From Acanthacorydalis orientalis (Eukaryota > Arthropoda > Insecta > Megaloptera > Corydalidae), in the NCBI GenBank assembly GCA_034766995.1, contig CM068325.1, positions 3,193,668 through 3,257,667 of the forward strand: a stretch of DNA of 64,000 nt. Reading direction: 5' to 3'. The notes below the pieces were generated by a model. It saw only the letters and a program-made list of their open reading frames with translations, made no database searches and was not told the DNA's origin. A program made the translations under genes and the position numbers. Numbering within the stretch: position 1 is the first letter of the stretch; the number at the start of each line of letters is the position of its first letter. This document shows positions 1-12,320 of the stretch, in pieces.

Positions 1-287
1 TAACGTACTGACACACGTGTCTCTTCAATTATCAAGCCAATAAAAAAAATTACGAGATTCGCAATCGTTGGTTACATCGGTCTTAGACCATTATCGCACA
101 GAATTTGCACGGAATCGTTTCGTTAAATCCAAATTCTGGAAAAACGAGGAACTTCAATTTGAATTTTATGACTGATTGTCAAAGATAGCATACTAATACA
201 CATGTTTCCTAATCATCAAGCCGCTGAAATCATCAGGAGACTCGCAATCGTCGATCACATCAATCTTAGACTATTAATGGAAACATC

Positions 288-321
<34 letters not shown>

Positions 322-467
322 ATTGAAAAGGACACCCTGTACTTAATGGAAATATGTAAACACGTAGTAAGAAATAAACATAATTCATATTTACAAAGAA
401 CATCTGTTTATGTCGTGTAGGGTCATTTGCACCAGGCTACCGATACATGTGTTTATATATATATATA

Positions 468-524
<57 letters not shown>

Positions 525-812
525 GTATGCATGTACATATAATAATTTTTACAGACATGAAGTGCATTTTGCTACGTGCACGCCGTGCCGCTGAAAACGT
601 ACAAAAATCTGATAGAGAAATTCGATGAGTCTAAAAATATCTCGTTCGTTTCTTTCGTGTGTGTGTGTGTGTGTGAGTAAAAACATATAAGTTTATTTAG
701 AACCCTTTTATAAATCAGTCGAAGTATGATTAAGTCGGAGCGTTTCAAAATATCAAGCCAGTTCAACAGTCAGATCTCTTCTTGTAGATTAATTCAGTAC
801 TGTTAGTGTTTT

Positions 813-860
<48 letters not shown>

Positions 861-1445
861 TGTGTGTGTGTGTATATATAAAGAGAGAGAGAGAGTTGGA
901 TAAATGGGTTCGCTATTTACTACAGAGTTGCCTTATACAATTTCTCTTAGACTATTAATGCAAATAATTCACATGGAGTAGCTTCGTTAAATCCGAATTT
1001 TGAAAAAGTGAGAAACTTTAATTTAAATTTTATGTTTGATTGACAAAGATAGCATGCTGGTACACGTGTCTCCTAATTATCAGTCCACTGAAATAATTGG
1101 AAGACTTGCAATCGTCGATTACATCACTCTTAGACTATTAATGCAGATAATTCTCATTTATCTTTTCGTTAAATCCGAATTTTGAAAAATTGAGAGACTG
1201 TAACTTATTTTTTATGATCGATTAATGAAGATAGTATGTCAGTACATGTGTCGCCTGATTATCAAATCACTGGAATAATTAGGACACTCGCAATCGTCGA
1301 TTACATCACTCTTTGACTGTTAATGCAGAAAGTTGCTCGGAATCCTTCCCTTAAATCCAAATTCTGAGAAAATCAGAAACTTTAATTCGAATTTTACGAT
1401 TGATTGACGAATATAGCACACTAATACACGTGTCTCTTAATTATC
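1..1445. repeat. Satellite-like ~183-bp tandem monomers (family A) split by TA tracts
   Basis: Diverged copies of one monomer lie at about 1-260 and 940-1445. Anchor phrases such as ACACGTGTCTC, followed by an ATTATC-type stretch, recur near 12, 199, 1061, 1243 and 1425, giving a period of about 181-187 bp. Each monomer also carries a GCAATCGTCGATTACATC-like and a CTTAGACTATTAATG-like phrase. Between the two blocks (260-900) are (TA)n, (TG)n and (GA)n microsatellites and a short unique stretch. No coding exon is supported here. Confidence 0.75.
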
Positions 1446-2194
1446 GAGTCTCTGAAACGATTCCATCAGAGTTTTCGGCATGTTTCTAAGCCCAAGTCTT
1501 CGACGCGATTCGATACCGCGATCGCGGTCGCTCCGATCGCGGCGAAAGTGGCTCGGTCGAGTCGCGCGGCCGCGCGACAGAGACGGCCGAACGGAACCGG
1601 AATCGATATCGAGAACCGACAATGCGATCGAATCAGTGTCGAACCGTGCCGTTGTGTTCCACAGGAGCCGATCAAATATTCATCGTTCGGTGCAGTCGGG
1701 TCACTGAAACGGAATTTCTTTCCGATCATCGATACCGAACACACACAGACATCCTAACGAATCGATGTGTGTGTGTGTGTGTGCGCGCGGCCTCCTCGAC
1801 GGGCCGGGAGCATCAATTCCGAAATGAGCATTTCGCTGGTATGCAATTAAGGACGATTCGGACGGACGGACATGTATGATTATTTCCAGGGTGAAAAATC
1901 CGCTGTTTACGGTTTTCGGATTCGTTTTTCCCCCCGCGATCGGTCCGTCCTTTCGACTCGTTTCGTGTTCATGCCGTCCAGACGTATATTTATAGGTAAT
2001 TCCCCCGTTGAAAACGCACACACACACACACACACACGGTATAGACGAATCGTCGCGCATGCAACAAACGAGCGGGCCTAATGAACGGACCGGACGCTTC
2101 TCGAAAACCCGTCATGTTTTTGTAATCCTGTCGCACCGTTTCTCTCTTTCTCGCACGTCTGGCTCGTCGAGAACAACCCCAAACGTCTCGTGAC
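1446..2194. other. GC-rich unique stretch, no gene supported
   Basis: This CpG-rich DNA contains short (TG)n/(CA)n runs at about 1768-1782 and 2017-2037. Open frames exist on both strands, but they look compositional: arginine- and serine-rich, with no recognisable domain and no convincing splice pairs. Confidence 0.5.
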
Positions 2195-2850
2195 AGGTGT
2201 TCCTCGGTGATTTCAATACACGTTGTTCGGTCTATTAATCGTTCTGTGCTACTTTCAAGTGCTGGTACGGTCCTGTCAGTCTATCCGGGTCTTTGAAATT
2301 GACACTCGTTGTAGATAATTGTCCAGGCTTCCACGTACAGTGATCGGTTTTGTTCCAAAACTAATAGTTTTCAAGTCTTGAATGAAACAGTTTCAATATT
2401 ACATTTCGTTGGATCTGATTTTCTTGTTTGTTTGTTTAAAGTGCTGTTACGGTCCTGTCAGTCTATCCAGGTCTTTGAAAGTGACACTCGTTGTAGATAA
2501 TTGTCAGGGCTTCCACGTACAGTGATCGGTTTTGTTCCAAAGTTATTAGTTTCAAGTCCTGAATGAAACAGTTTAAATATTACATTTTTTCGGACCTGTA
2601 TTCCGTTCTATGTTTGTTTGAAGAGCTGTTACGGTCCTGTCAGTTTATCCAGGTCTTTGAAATTGACACTCGTTGTAGATAATTGTCCAGGCTTCCACGT
2701 ACAGTGATCGGTTTTGTTCCAAAACTGTTAGTTTTCATGTCGTGAATGAAATAGTTTCAATATTACATTTTGTTGGATTTTGTTGTTTGTTTAAAGTACT
2801 GTTACGGCCCTGTCAGTTGATCTAGGTCTTTGCTATTAGCACTCGTTATG
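2195..2850. repeat. ~181-bp tandem monomers (family B), first block
   Basis: About 3.5 diverged tandem copies are present. The phrase TACGGTCCTGTCAG recurs near 2266, 2447, 2631 and (as TACGGCCCTGTCAG) 2804. Each copy also has ACACTCGTTGTAGATAATTG, CTTCCACGTACAGTGATCGG and TTTTGTTCCAAA phrases. The period is close to that of family A, but the sequence is different. Related copies occur at 9145-9715, and a decayed piece at about 14960-15060. Confidence 0.85.
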
Positions 2851-3332
2851 GATAATTTCTACAAATTTCTAATAGTTTCTACTTATCAGAGTCTCTGCTT
2901 ATCCAGAGTCCCTGCTTATCAGAGAAGCCGACTTATCAGTCTTTACTTATCAGTCTCCACTCATCAGAGTCTCTGTATATCAGTGAGTCGCCCGATCCGA
3001 CCCCGGTCCATAAACGTGCCGACGTCTGCGACGGATCGGCCCGTCCGCCAGCCTGTCGCGCGAGCGGACGCGCTGCCGTCCGGACCGTGGGAATCCGACG
3101 TTTCGCGTTTGCACTGAACGCGCCGTAGAGGCCGTTAACGTTCAGGAATTTTCATTAAAACGAAGTCGGCGTCTATCTCGACGACACTGTTGCCAACACT
3201 GTAACGGAACGGCGTCGCCGCCCGCCCCGGTCCGCGCGGCCGCCGCTCCCGCGCCCCCGTCCACCCGGCCGGCAATCGTCAACTCTTCGCGCTGCAAAGT
3301 TTGTCAAACTGCATGTACATTTGAATTTATAT

Positions 3333-3385
<53 letters not shown>

Positions 3386-5239
3386 CACATATATATATAA
3401 GTGTGTGTGTGTGTGTGTGCTGAATTAAATGTTTGTCTTGAACGGACACCGCGCCCACCACGGCGCAGAAAGAAATTCAGCCGGCGCTATTATTATTTTC
3501 GTTAGCGGAGGAAAAAAAAAATATAATTTTTAAAAGTGTGTAATTTAGTGTCTGCAAGTGCCATTCCGGGAGCGCTATATCATCTATAATGCGACGCTGT
3601 ACTTATATTTTATTAAATCGTCGCGTCTCGCTCGCTCGCGATACAGCGCCGCGTTTTTTCCTTACACACACATACAGAGAGAGGGGCTCGTCCACCCTCC
3701 GCCCGTCCGATCGTTCCCGGTTTGCACTTCACGTGTTCCCGCCGCCGATGGAGTCGAACCGGAGGACGGACGGTCGCCGTTCGTGGCGGTTCTCCCGACG
3801 AACAGAAGGTCGCGTTCCGTCACCCGGATCTCCTGTTCGTCTGGGACAGTCTTCGGAAAGTCAATCGGGACCGAGCTCGACCTCCACTTCGTCCCGCTTT
3901 CGCACGAGACGTTCTTCCATACCCGCTTCATGCTTCTCGCCGTTCTCTTGTGAGCGAAAATCGGTCGGATATCGCTTTCGCGCCTGTTTTTTGAACCTTT
4001 TCCCGGCATTCCGACTGCCGAGCCCGCCAAACCGTCCGTGCCCAGCCCGGTCTTCCGTCCAGAGCCAGCTTGAAGGCCGAGGCCTAGACCCCGGGCCCAA
4101 TACCGATACTGTGTCAGTGTAAAAATGTTTTTGCCGCATTTTGCAACTTACGGCTGGAACGATTGACTCTCCAACGGAGCCAATCGTCCGGACGTCCCGG
4201 TTTGATGTGATTTTTTGTCTGGCAAGACAGCCTGTCAATCGTTTTCAACCCGGGTCGGTCGTTCGACCCGACAGGAGAGACAACGCGCTCGTCTTATAGC
4301 GAGTTAATTGTTTTATGTTTTTTTGCCGCGTTTCGCAACTTACGGTCGAGTGCAGACTCTCTTCGACGAGCCCCATCGGTTCGGACGTCCCGATTGAATC
4401 TGATTTTTCTGACAACACTGCCTGTCTACGAATCATTTCGAATCTAGCCCAGTCGTCCGAAGGAGCCAACGCGCTCGTTCTGAATCGTGTAAGAGGTATC
4501 CGCCCTCTCTTACATTCGGGTTTGTTCCGGTACTTTATATTTTTTGCGCGGGTCGCCGTCTATAGTCATAATCGACGGTACATTCTCTCTTTTACATTTA
4601 GAAGATCTCTCCCGGTCGACAGGGAAGTATAAATAAGAACGAGTCGGACTCGGGTCCGCCGGTTCTCTCCACGCCGTCCGTTCTTTTTTCTCTCACTCAC
4701 CCCACACGCACACACACACACACCGACACGGACACGAACGCGCGCTTCTTTAAAACGACACGACTACATTATCTTATATCGACGTCGCTCTCCGCCCATT
4801 AAAATAAGTGTTATGTTTATTGTTATTAATATTATGGCCATTTGAAAAGCAGTGTCGCTTTTATTGTTACAGTCTTGACTGTTGTTCTAGCCGACGGGAC
4901 GCGGGTTCGTCGTCGGCGCCCGCCCTCCCTCCCTCCCTCCCTCGCTCCCCGCAGCGCTCTAATGTGTATAGTTTTCGGTGCGAGCGGCGCGGTCGCGCCG
5001 CGCGGCGAGCGATTATCGTTCGGGTCAGTTATAAATTATTTATGTGCCGCGCGCGGGCCTCCGTCGTTAGCGTTATTATTATTATTATTATTGTTATTAT
5101 TATTATCGTTATTGTCGTTATTGTCTCAGTTGTACGTTATTTTCTCCGTAGACGTATTATATTTAAAGTGGTTGGACGTCGCTCGACGGCCGACCGGATG
5201 ACAGCGGACACATTCTTTCGGACCGGGGCCTTTCGTTCA
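2851..5239. other. Gene-free GC-rich region with a diverged ~190-bp duplication
   Basis: The region holds short CTTATCAG repeats (2885-2985), a TA/TG tract (3330-3420) and (TTA)n near 5070-5125. Two diverged copies of a ~190-bp unit begin near 4126 and 4317; both have a TTTTTGCCGC start, a GCAACTTACGG phrase and a CAACGCGCTCGT end. The open frames are arginine- and serine-rich and match nothing I recognise. Confidence 0.5.
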
Positions 5240-5411
5240 GTCCTCCTGTTGAGATGTATATATACATATATATATGTATATGTATGTATGTATGCAGCTC
5301 ACTCTCTCTCTCCCTCTAGAGAGAGTGAGAGAAAGACTTGTGGAGTATTAAAAAAATATATCAAAAACTGAACAACTGGCAGGTCTGAAATTGAAGATCT
5401 ATCCGTATAAT

Positions 5412-5476
<65 letters not shown>

Positions 5477-5811
5477 AAAGAGAGAGGGAGAGAGAGAGCA
5501 ACATATATATATAGTTCTCTCTCCCCCTCCCTCTAGAGAGAGGAGACTTGTGGAGTTGTAAAAAAATATATCAAAAATTGAACAACATGCAGGTCTGAAA
5601 TTGAAGATCTATCCGTATAATTAAATATATATGTACGTATATATATATGTGTGTGTGTGTGTGTAAAGAGAGAGGGAGAAAGAGACACGCAGTGTTATAA
5701 AAGAAATTATCAAAAACTGAAGAGGCAGGCAGGTCTGCAATTAAACCTCATATATCTTTGACTCTGTTTATTGTAATATTTCAAACACAGTCATATCTAT
5801 TGATGTGATTA

Positions 5812-5848
<37 letters not shown>

Positions 5849-5967
5849 CATGTAAAATTGTAAAAAAAAATATTAAAAACTGAACAAGAGGCAGGTCTGA
5901 AATTCAGCCTCATGTTTGTTAATTTGTTCTAATATTTCAGAATAACCATTAGGTCTATTGATATAAT

Positions 5968-6022
<55 letters not shown>

Positions 6023-6166
6023 CGAGATAGAGAGAGAGAGACATGCAGAGTTATAAAAAAATTAGTAAAAACTAAACAGGCAGGCAGGTCTGTAATTAAA
6101 ACTCATACATTTTTGTCTCTGTTGATTTTTTGTAATTTTTCAGATTGACCATCAGGTCCATTGATA

Positions 6167-6234
<68 letters not shown>

Positions 6235-6321
6235 TATCAATAGACCTGATGGTCAATCTGAAAAATTACAAAAGATCAACAGAGAGAGAAATGTACGAGT
6301 TTTAATTACAGACCTGCCTGC

Positions 6322-6330
<9 letters not shown>
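5240..6330. repeat. Array of (TA)n-separated ~90-130-bp units, the last one inverted
   Basis: Five direct units carry GCAGGTCTGAAATTGAAG-like and TCTATTGATATAATTA-like phrases. They start near 5320, 5545, 5690, 5840 and 6030 and are separated by (TA)n and (GA)n tracts. A sixth unit (about 6227-6320) is inverted relative to the fifth (6081-6174), giving a large palindrome around a ~50-bp TA core. Confidence 0.8.
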
Positions 6331-6376
<46 letters not shown>

Positions 6377-6504
6377 ATGGAAAAATAGTGAAGAAATTAC
6401 ATCCCCGTTCGGCGGCGTCGAGGGGATGTTGCTCGTTGCATCGGCGGCGACTTGGAAACAACCAACCCTGTCCGTCTCACCCTTCGTTCAATCTACCTAT
6501 CTAT

Positions 6505-6558
<54 letters not shown>

Positions 6559-7760
6559 CATTGTTAATTATATAGGGTCCGTTGTTGCCGGTCGACCGTT
6601 CCATCGCGACGACGATAGTCTGTCGGATCTGGACGAGTCGCGTCCGCGTTTTACCGACGAACCGTCGAACCTGTGACGGCTCGTCACACGTCCGACCGTA
6701 CACTTCCCGTCGCAGGACATCCCTGACCGGAGACGTCGTGCCGTCTTCCGGATTCGAAAAAGATTCCTCGAACGCACAACAGTGGCTTGTTCGAGAAGTG
6801 TTCTTTGTTTTAAAAAAAAAATCGTCTCGGCAGCGCCGGAACCGAACCCGGACGCGGTCGGTGCGAACGACGACACGGTATCACACGGTGTCGGACGATT
6901 CTTCGATTGTTTTTTCCAGTATTCCCCGTTCTTCTTCGCGTGAACGGTCTATATATTTGTATTCGTTCTCTCTCTCTGTCTCATATATATATATATATAT
7001 ATCTGTATGTATGTATGGTACAGACAAGTGTGTGTGTGTGTGTGTGGCGAGTAGATGGTAGTCAGAGTTGCAGTATATTCTAATGTAATAGAATTAGGAG
7101 CGAGCAAATGAAACCGAACGGGGTTCGCGAACGGCGGGCGGGCGGGCGGTTGGCTCGGGAGTGCGGGCGAGGGTGGCCGGAACGGTTAAGGGCGACGTCG
7201 ACCGTGCACGGGCGTGGGGTGCGCGCACACATATCTGTATTTGCTATAACAAGTCATCGGAGAGGAATATTGTTTATGTCAATACGTATGTACGTTCCGA
7301 TCGATGAATAGTAGTACATCGGGCACGTAGATGCATCCGAGCTACTTCATTCTTCACACACACACACACGCGCGTACGCGCGCGTGTGTGCGCGCGATAA
7401 GGGCGGAGACAAACCCGCCGTGTAGTTTCGAGTCGATGGAAATCAGGTGAATGGGAAATGCGGACGAGATGTCGGAGCGCCTCGGATCGGGAATTGACCC
7501 GTCAGGGAGTCAGTCCACCGGTCCCGGTCCGTGTACGCGCTCCGTACACCGAACGTGATTAACTATGAAAGTCTTAATTGTTACCGACGCGGACGAACGC
7601 TGAATTCGTTCGTTTCCGGTCCGTTTCATGTCGATCCGTCCGTCGGGGAATCGCCGAAACGGTCGTCGCAGGTCTCCTCCCGTACTCCTGGTTCATAAAT
7701 CGTATCCCGATGCAAACTTATCAGTGTACACCGAACGACCACCGACGGAAACTCGTCGGC
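6331..7760. other. Gene-free mixed region with TA/TG microsatellites and Z-DNA-type tract
   Basis: Contents are a (TG)n run at 6357-6375, (TA)n at about 6508-6556, a GC-rich island at 6580-6900, and alternating purine-pyrimidine CA/CG/TG tracts at about 7355-7397. No exon with recognisable protein similarity was found. Confidence 0.45.
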
Positions 7761-8066
7761 CCGTCTCGCATGAGTCGGGATGAAACGAAAAGTGAAACGG
7801 ACGTCGACGGCGGCGCTGTCCTGCGCACGGGTCGGACATATCTGTAGAGTGAGGACGGGCCGTTCCGCTGGATCGTTTCGCCCTGAAAAAAATATATAAA
7901 CGGACACTGATGAAAGGAATGGAAGCTTCTCGGTCCGTCTCGTATGAAACGAAAAGTGAAACGGACGTCGACGGCGGCACTGATCTGCGCACGGGTCGGA
8001 CATATCTGTAGAGTGAGGACGGGCCGTTCCGCTTGATCGTTTCGCCCTGAAACAATATATAAATTT
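7761..8066. repeat. Direct duplication, two ~125-bp copies
   Basis: Copy 1 (about 7780-7890) and copy 2 (about 7943-8058) share long identical runs, including GAAACGAAAAGTGAAACGG, GACATATCTGTAGAGTGAGG and GATCGTTTCGCCCTGAAA. The offset is about 162 bp. Only a few substitutions separate the copies, so the duplication is young compared with the satellites nearby. Confidence 0.85.
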
Positions 8067-9144
8067 CCATGGATCTTCTAATCTTCTTTCCGTTGATTTT
8101 CTCTTCTCCCTTACATGGATCTTCCTCTTCGTCTCGGTCCGTGCTCCATTCCCGCACGGAACCCGTCCGTACGACGGTCTTCTCGAGTCCTGGCGGTCAG
8201 ACATCGATCTGTCTGTCTCCTGTTCTGAATTCCGATGTCCGGGAGGAATTAGATTTCTTCCCCGACACCGAACCTGGTCGGTCTGAGGACGTCCTCTCCA
8301 TTAACGCGCTTGCGACGGGAATGCAGGACGGAAGAATGGCCTGTTTTTCCGATCGGTTCGTGGATGTGTCCCCGACAGTGACGAGCAGCGATCCGTCGCC
8401 GCGCGTCCCGGATTCGATGCGTTCCGAACGTACGGAACAACGAGTGGCGGGCGGGCGGCGGCGCGAGCGCGACGAGGGCGGCGGTGGAAAAAAAAACGTA
8501 TCCGGCGCACGGCAGACGCCACTCCGGACCGCCGCCGTTACATATTGGCACTCGACGCCGGCGCTCGCGTGTGCGTGCAGCAGCGATTCCGGAGCGGTTC
8601 TCGATTGCATCCGATGCGTTTTCAAGATCGGGCCGCGCCCGTCGAGCGCGGATTCGCCCGTCCCGCCGTTCGTGCGCCCGGTCTCGATTAATCCGTCGAT
8701 GAGGATGCACGCTGACACACACACAACCCACTCATCGATATGAAACAGCGTACGGGGTGTGGGTGGTGAGAGTAGTGGAGAGAGGAGTCCCACGCATCGC
8801 ATAGAGATGAAGCCACAACGTTCGGCGTTCGGATTCCGCTCTTCGTGCTGTAACGATCGATGATCCAAGTCATTGAGTTGCCAGGCCGTGTCCTGAGTCG
8901 TTTGATTCGAACCGACGATCGGTTTCCTCGTTAACGACGTGCCGCACGACGACCCTGAAGACCGACAACTGTGAGAGAGAGCGTATCCTCGTAGCGGCGT
9001 TCTCTTTCTTCCACTCTGTCATCTCGCCTGGAACCGCTTGCGCTATTATGCCGCACTCCGCACGCTGTCGCCCGTCTGCGGCAAAATGGAAAACGTTTTC
9101 TCGCCACCGGCTCGGTGTATCTTTTCGCTTGGCTCAGCAAGATT
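8067..9144. other. GC-rich unique stretch, no gene supported
   Basis: Long open frames exist on both strands because stop codons are scarce in this composition. Their translations are arginine-, serine- and proline-rich and overlap one another on opposite strands. No domain, start context or splice pattern singles one out. Confidence 0.4.
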
Positions 9145-9715
9145 GTGGATAATTGTCAGGGCTTCCACGTACAGTAATCGGTTTTGTTCCAAAGCTGTTA
9201 GTTTTCAAGTTGTGAATGAAAGCGTTTAAATACTACATTTTTTCGGACCTGTATTCCGTTCTACGTCTGTTTAAAGTACTAGTACGGTCCTGTCAGCTTA
9301 TCCAGGTCTTTGAAATTAGCACTCGTTGTAGATAATTGTCCGTGCTTCCGCGTACAGTCATCGTTTTTGTTCCAGAACTGTTATTTTTTCAGTAACGAGA
9401 TGAAATAGTACAAACTGCACGTTTTCGAATCCGCAAGTCTTTCTGTTTTCGTCCAAAGCACTAGTACGGTCCTGTCGGCGTGTCCAGGTCTCCGGTATTG
9501 GCACTCGTTGTAGGTAATTGTCCGGGCTTCCACGTCCAGTGATCGGTTTTGTTCCAAAACTGTTAGTTTTCATGTCGTGAACGAAATAGTTTGAATATTA
9601 CATTCTTTCGGACCTGTATCTCGTTCTACGTTCGTTTAAAGTACTGTTACGGTCCTGCCAGCGTATCCAGGTCTCCTGTATCGGCACTCGTTATAGAGGT
9701 AATTGTCGCGCGCGC
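9145..9715. repeat. ~183-bp tandem monomers (family B), second block
   Basis: Three to four copies of the family seen at 2195-2850 lie here. TACGGTCCTGTCAG-like phrases fall near 9276, 9464 and 9647, and CTTCCACGTACAGT-like phrases near 9162, 9346 and 9530. The two blocks are about 6.3 kb apart and in the same orientation. Confidence 0.85.
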
Positions 9716-10232
9716 CTGGATCTCGATACAGTCGCCCGTCCGCGCGGTTTTCCGCACCGAAGCCCGCTAGATCCGGTCCGGCCGTCAGCCGTCGGCCGCC
9801 GCGGACCGCGGCGTCGATCCCGGCCGCCGCCGTACATCCCGCGACACGTCGCGGAGTGTCCCACGCGCGGCCGTCGAAGGCGACGGCGCGCTTCGCGCAC
9901 CTCAGAGCGATCGGACGTATCGAAATAGACGTACCTGTGCGGTGATTCATCGAATAATGGACGTTCCGCACACGCAGGTGCGGCGTTTGTTCTGCTCTGT
10001 GTGTGTGTGTGTGTGCGCGCTCGCTCCGAGCGGAATACAGGGATTTCATTATTTATAAACCAGAGTGAGAATTGTGTCATGGATTTATTTAAGCGGTCGG
10101 CGTCGTCGTCGACGGCGCGCTGCCTGTCGAACAGTCATCCGACGACGACGCCCGCCGCCGCGTTTATCACTCGTCTAATTTTGTTGTTATTTTATATACA
10201 CATTGCATGTAAACATGTTTATATATATATAC

Positions 10233-10272
<40 letters not shown>

Positions 10273-10581
10273 TCGAGTGTGTGTGTGTGTTTAAAAAAAA
10301 AGGTCTATAATTAAACCGGGCGCGGGCGAGCGCGCCGGCGGTCAGGTGTGTGCTCGCGGCCGCCGCCGTCGTCCCGAGGGAAAATAGACAATCGTAAGAC
10401 GAACCGAAGGAAACGTGAGACGGATCGACGTCGCCGCCGCCGCCGTCGCGGCGCTCCCGACTGTCCGCGGTTCGGGCCCCCGTCTCGCGTCGTGTCCGCG
10501 ACAAAAACACCGTCGTCGTCGTAGCCGTCTCTCGCGATGGAAGTATTTATTTTTATTGTTGTGTGCGTCTCTCTGTCATAT

Positions 10582-10621
<40 letters not shown>

Positions 10622-10706
10622 GCACACGTGCGCGTTTTGCAATTATTTCTATCTGATGATTTACAGGATGGATCGCTTGCGATGATTCATCCGCTGTTAT
10701 ATCTTT

Positions 10707-10764
<58 letters not shown>

Positions 10765-11201
10765 GTACAAAGATATAACAGCGGATGAATCATCGCAAGC
10801 GATCCATATATATTTATATATATATATATGTAAACAATAAGAGACTGTAACATGTTTACTGGACGACGCTTGATGTGTGAAAGCTGGGAAAGCCGCCGGT
10901 TTCGGTCGACCGGGACGTGGTGCTACCCAGCTTGTGTACGAATCGACCTACATGGTGCTCGGACGTTCGGGTGCTGAAGATCATGCGATCGATCCCATCG
11001 TCTCGCGCTTGCGACACAACATCAGACATCCGTGTGTGTGTGTGTATACCTGTGTGTATAATGTGCGAATGCGTGCGTGCGAGGTCGATTCGGCAAAGAG
11101 AGAGAGGATTTTTTCCTAATAGAAACAAGTCTCGACAGAGATTCGACGGAGAACTTGAAACCCGTTCCTCGGTCGCCGAACGACGCCCCTGTCTACACAC
11201 A

Positions 11202-11270
<69 letters not shown>

Positions 11271-11398
11271 TGTATAATTTGTAAGCGTATAAATATTTTT
11301 AAGAAAAACAACGGAGCCGAAAACAAGCGGCACAATAATATCAATTTATGGTTATTAAAACAATAAATTTCATCTCTTGCAGCCTTATACATACATAC

Positions 11399-11480
<82 letters not shown>

Positions 11481-11745
11481 GTACAAGTATTTTTTTTATT
11501 CGGTCCTCCTTATCCGCCTCTCTCTCGGTCGTCGCTGTCGCCGTCGTCGATGTTGTTGTTGTTGTTGTTCGCCGAATATTAATGGTTTTCAGAATCGTAG
11601 TATCGGGTCTACGTATGGGTTCCGCCGCCCGTCCCGCGTGCACGCGCGGCGTGCAACCCTCACACCCCCGGCGGCCGCGCGTCGTTCGTCGGTGCATCGG
11701 TTCGTTCCTCTCGCTCCGGATCACGTTCCATACGTACAATTGTAT

Positions 11746-11796
<51 letters not shown>

Positions 11797-12320
11797 CGTC
11801 TGTGTGCCCGCTCGGCATTATGCTATGCGTAATGGATTGCTTTAATTTAAAATAAACGACAATTTATGTTGAAAATTGCCGACATAAATATGGCTTTATT
11901 AATTTTTATAATACGGACGGAACGGTGCTTGCTAGCTAGCGAGAGAGAGAGAGAGCGCGAGAGAGAGTCCGCCCGTTCGGTCCGTGCGACCGAACCGCGT
12001 TGTGTGTTTGTTCACGTAGAAATACGTGTTCACGCACACGCACGGTGAGAGAAGAAGCGTGTTACCTGGTTCTTCGTCGTCGTCGTCGTCGGTTCAAAAC
12101 CGTCAGGTCTTGTGGGAAGTGTTCGTCGTCCCTCCCGTCGCCGCCTGTCTGTCGGATTTGTGGGGAGCCGGACGTGCGGTCCGGTTTCGGGTCTGTCGAC
12201 GGTTCCGAGGGTGTCGGTCGTCTTCTCCTTGTCTCGGCGAGCCCGGTCGAACGGAAGTGGATTTTCGTCGGGCTCGCGCTCTGCGATAACTGCGAGGTGC
12301 GCACTTTGCTCGTGCTGTGC
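9716..12320. other. Gene-free region with TA/TG/GA microsatellites and a TA-centred palindrome
   Basis: Main contents are compound microsatellites (10220-10290, 10590-10620, 11200-11270, 11400-11475, 11745-11805), a near-perfect 140-bp palindrome at 10668-10807, and an AT-rich unique patch at 11820-11910. The patch has homeodomain-like TAAT and TTTATTAA words. No coding exon is supported. Confidence 0.5.

Noticed and set aside
3558..4240. Overlapping 120-180-residue open frames on both strands
   Set aside because: GC-rich composition lowers stop frequency. The products are Arg/Ser/Pro-rich, mutually overlapping, and match no family.
8069..8868. A 224-residue plus-strand frame opposite a 223-residue minus-strand frame
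   Set aside because: The two frames mirror each other in CpG-rich DNA. Neither has a domain, splice partners or a convincing start.
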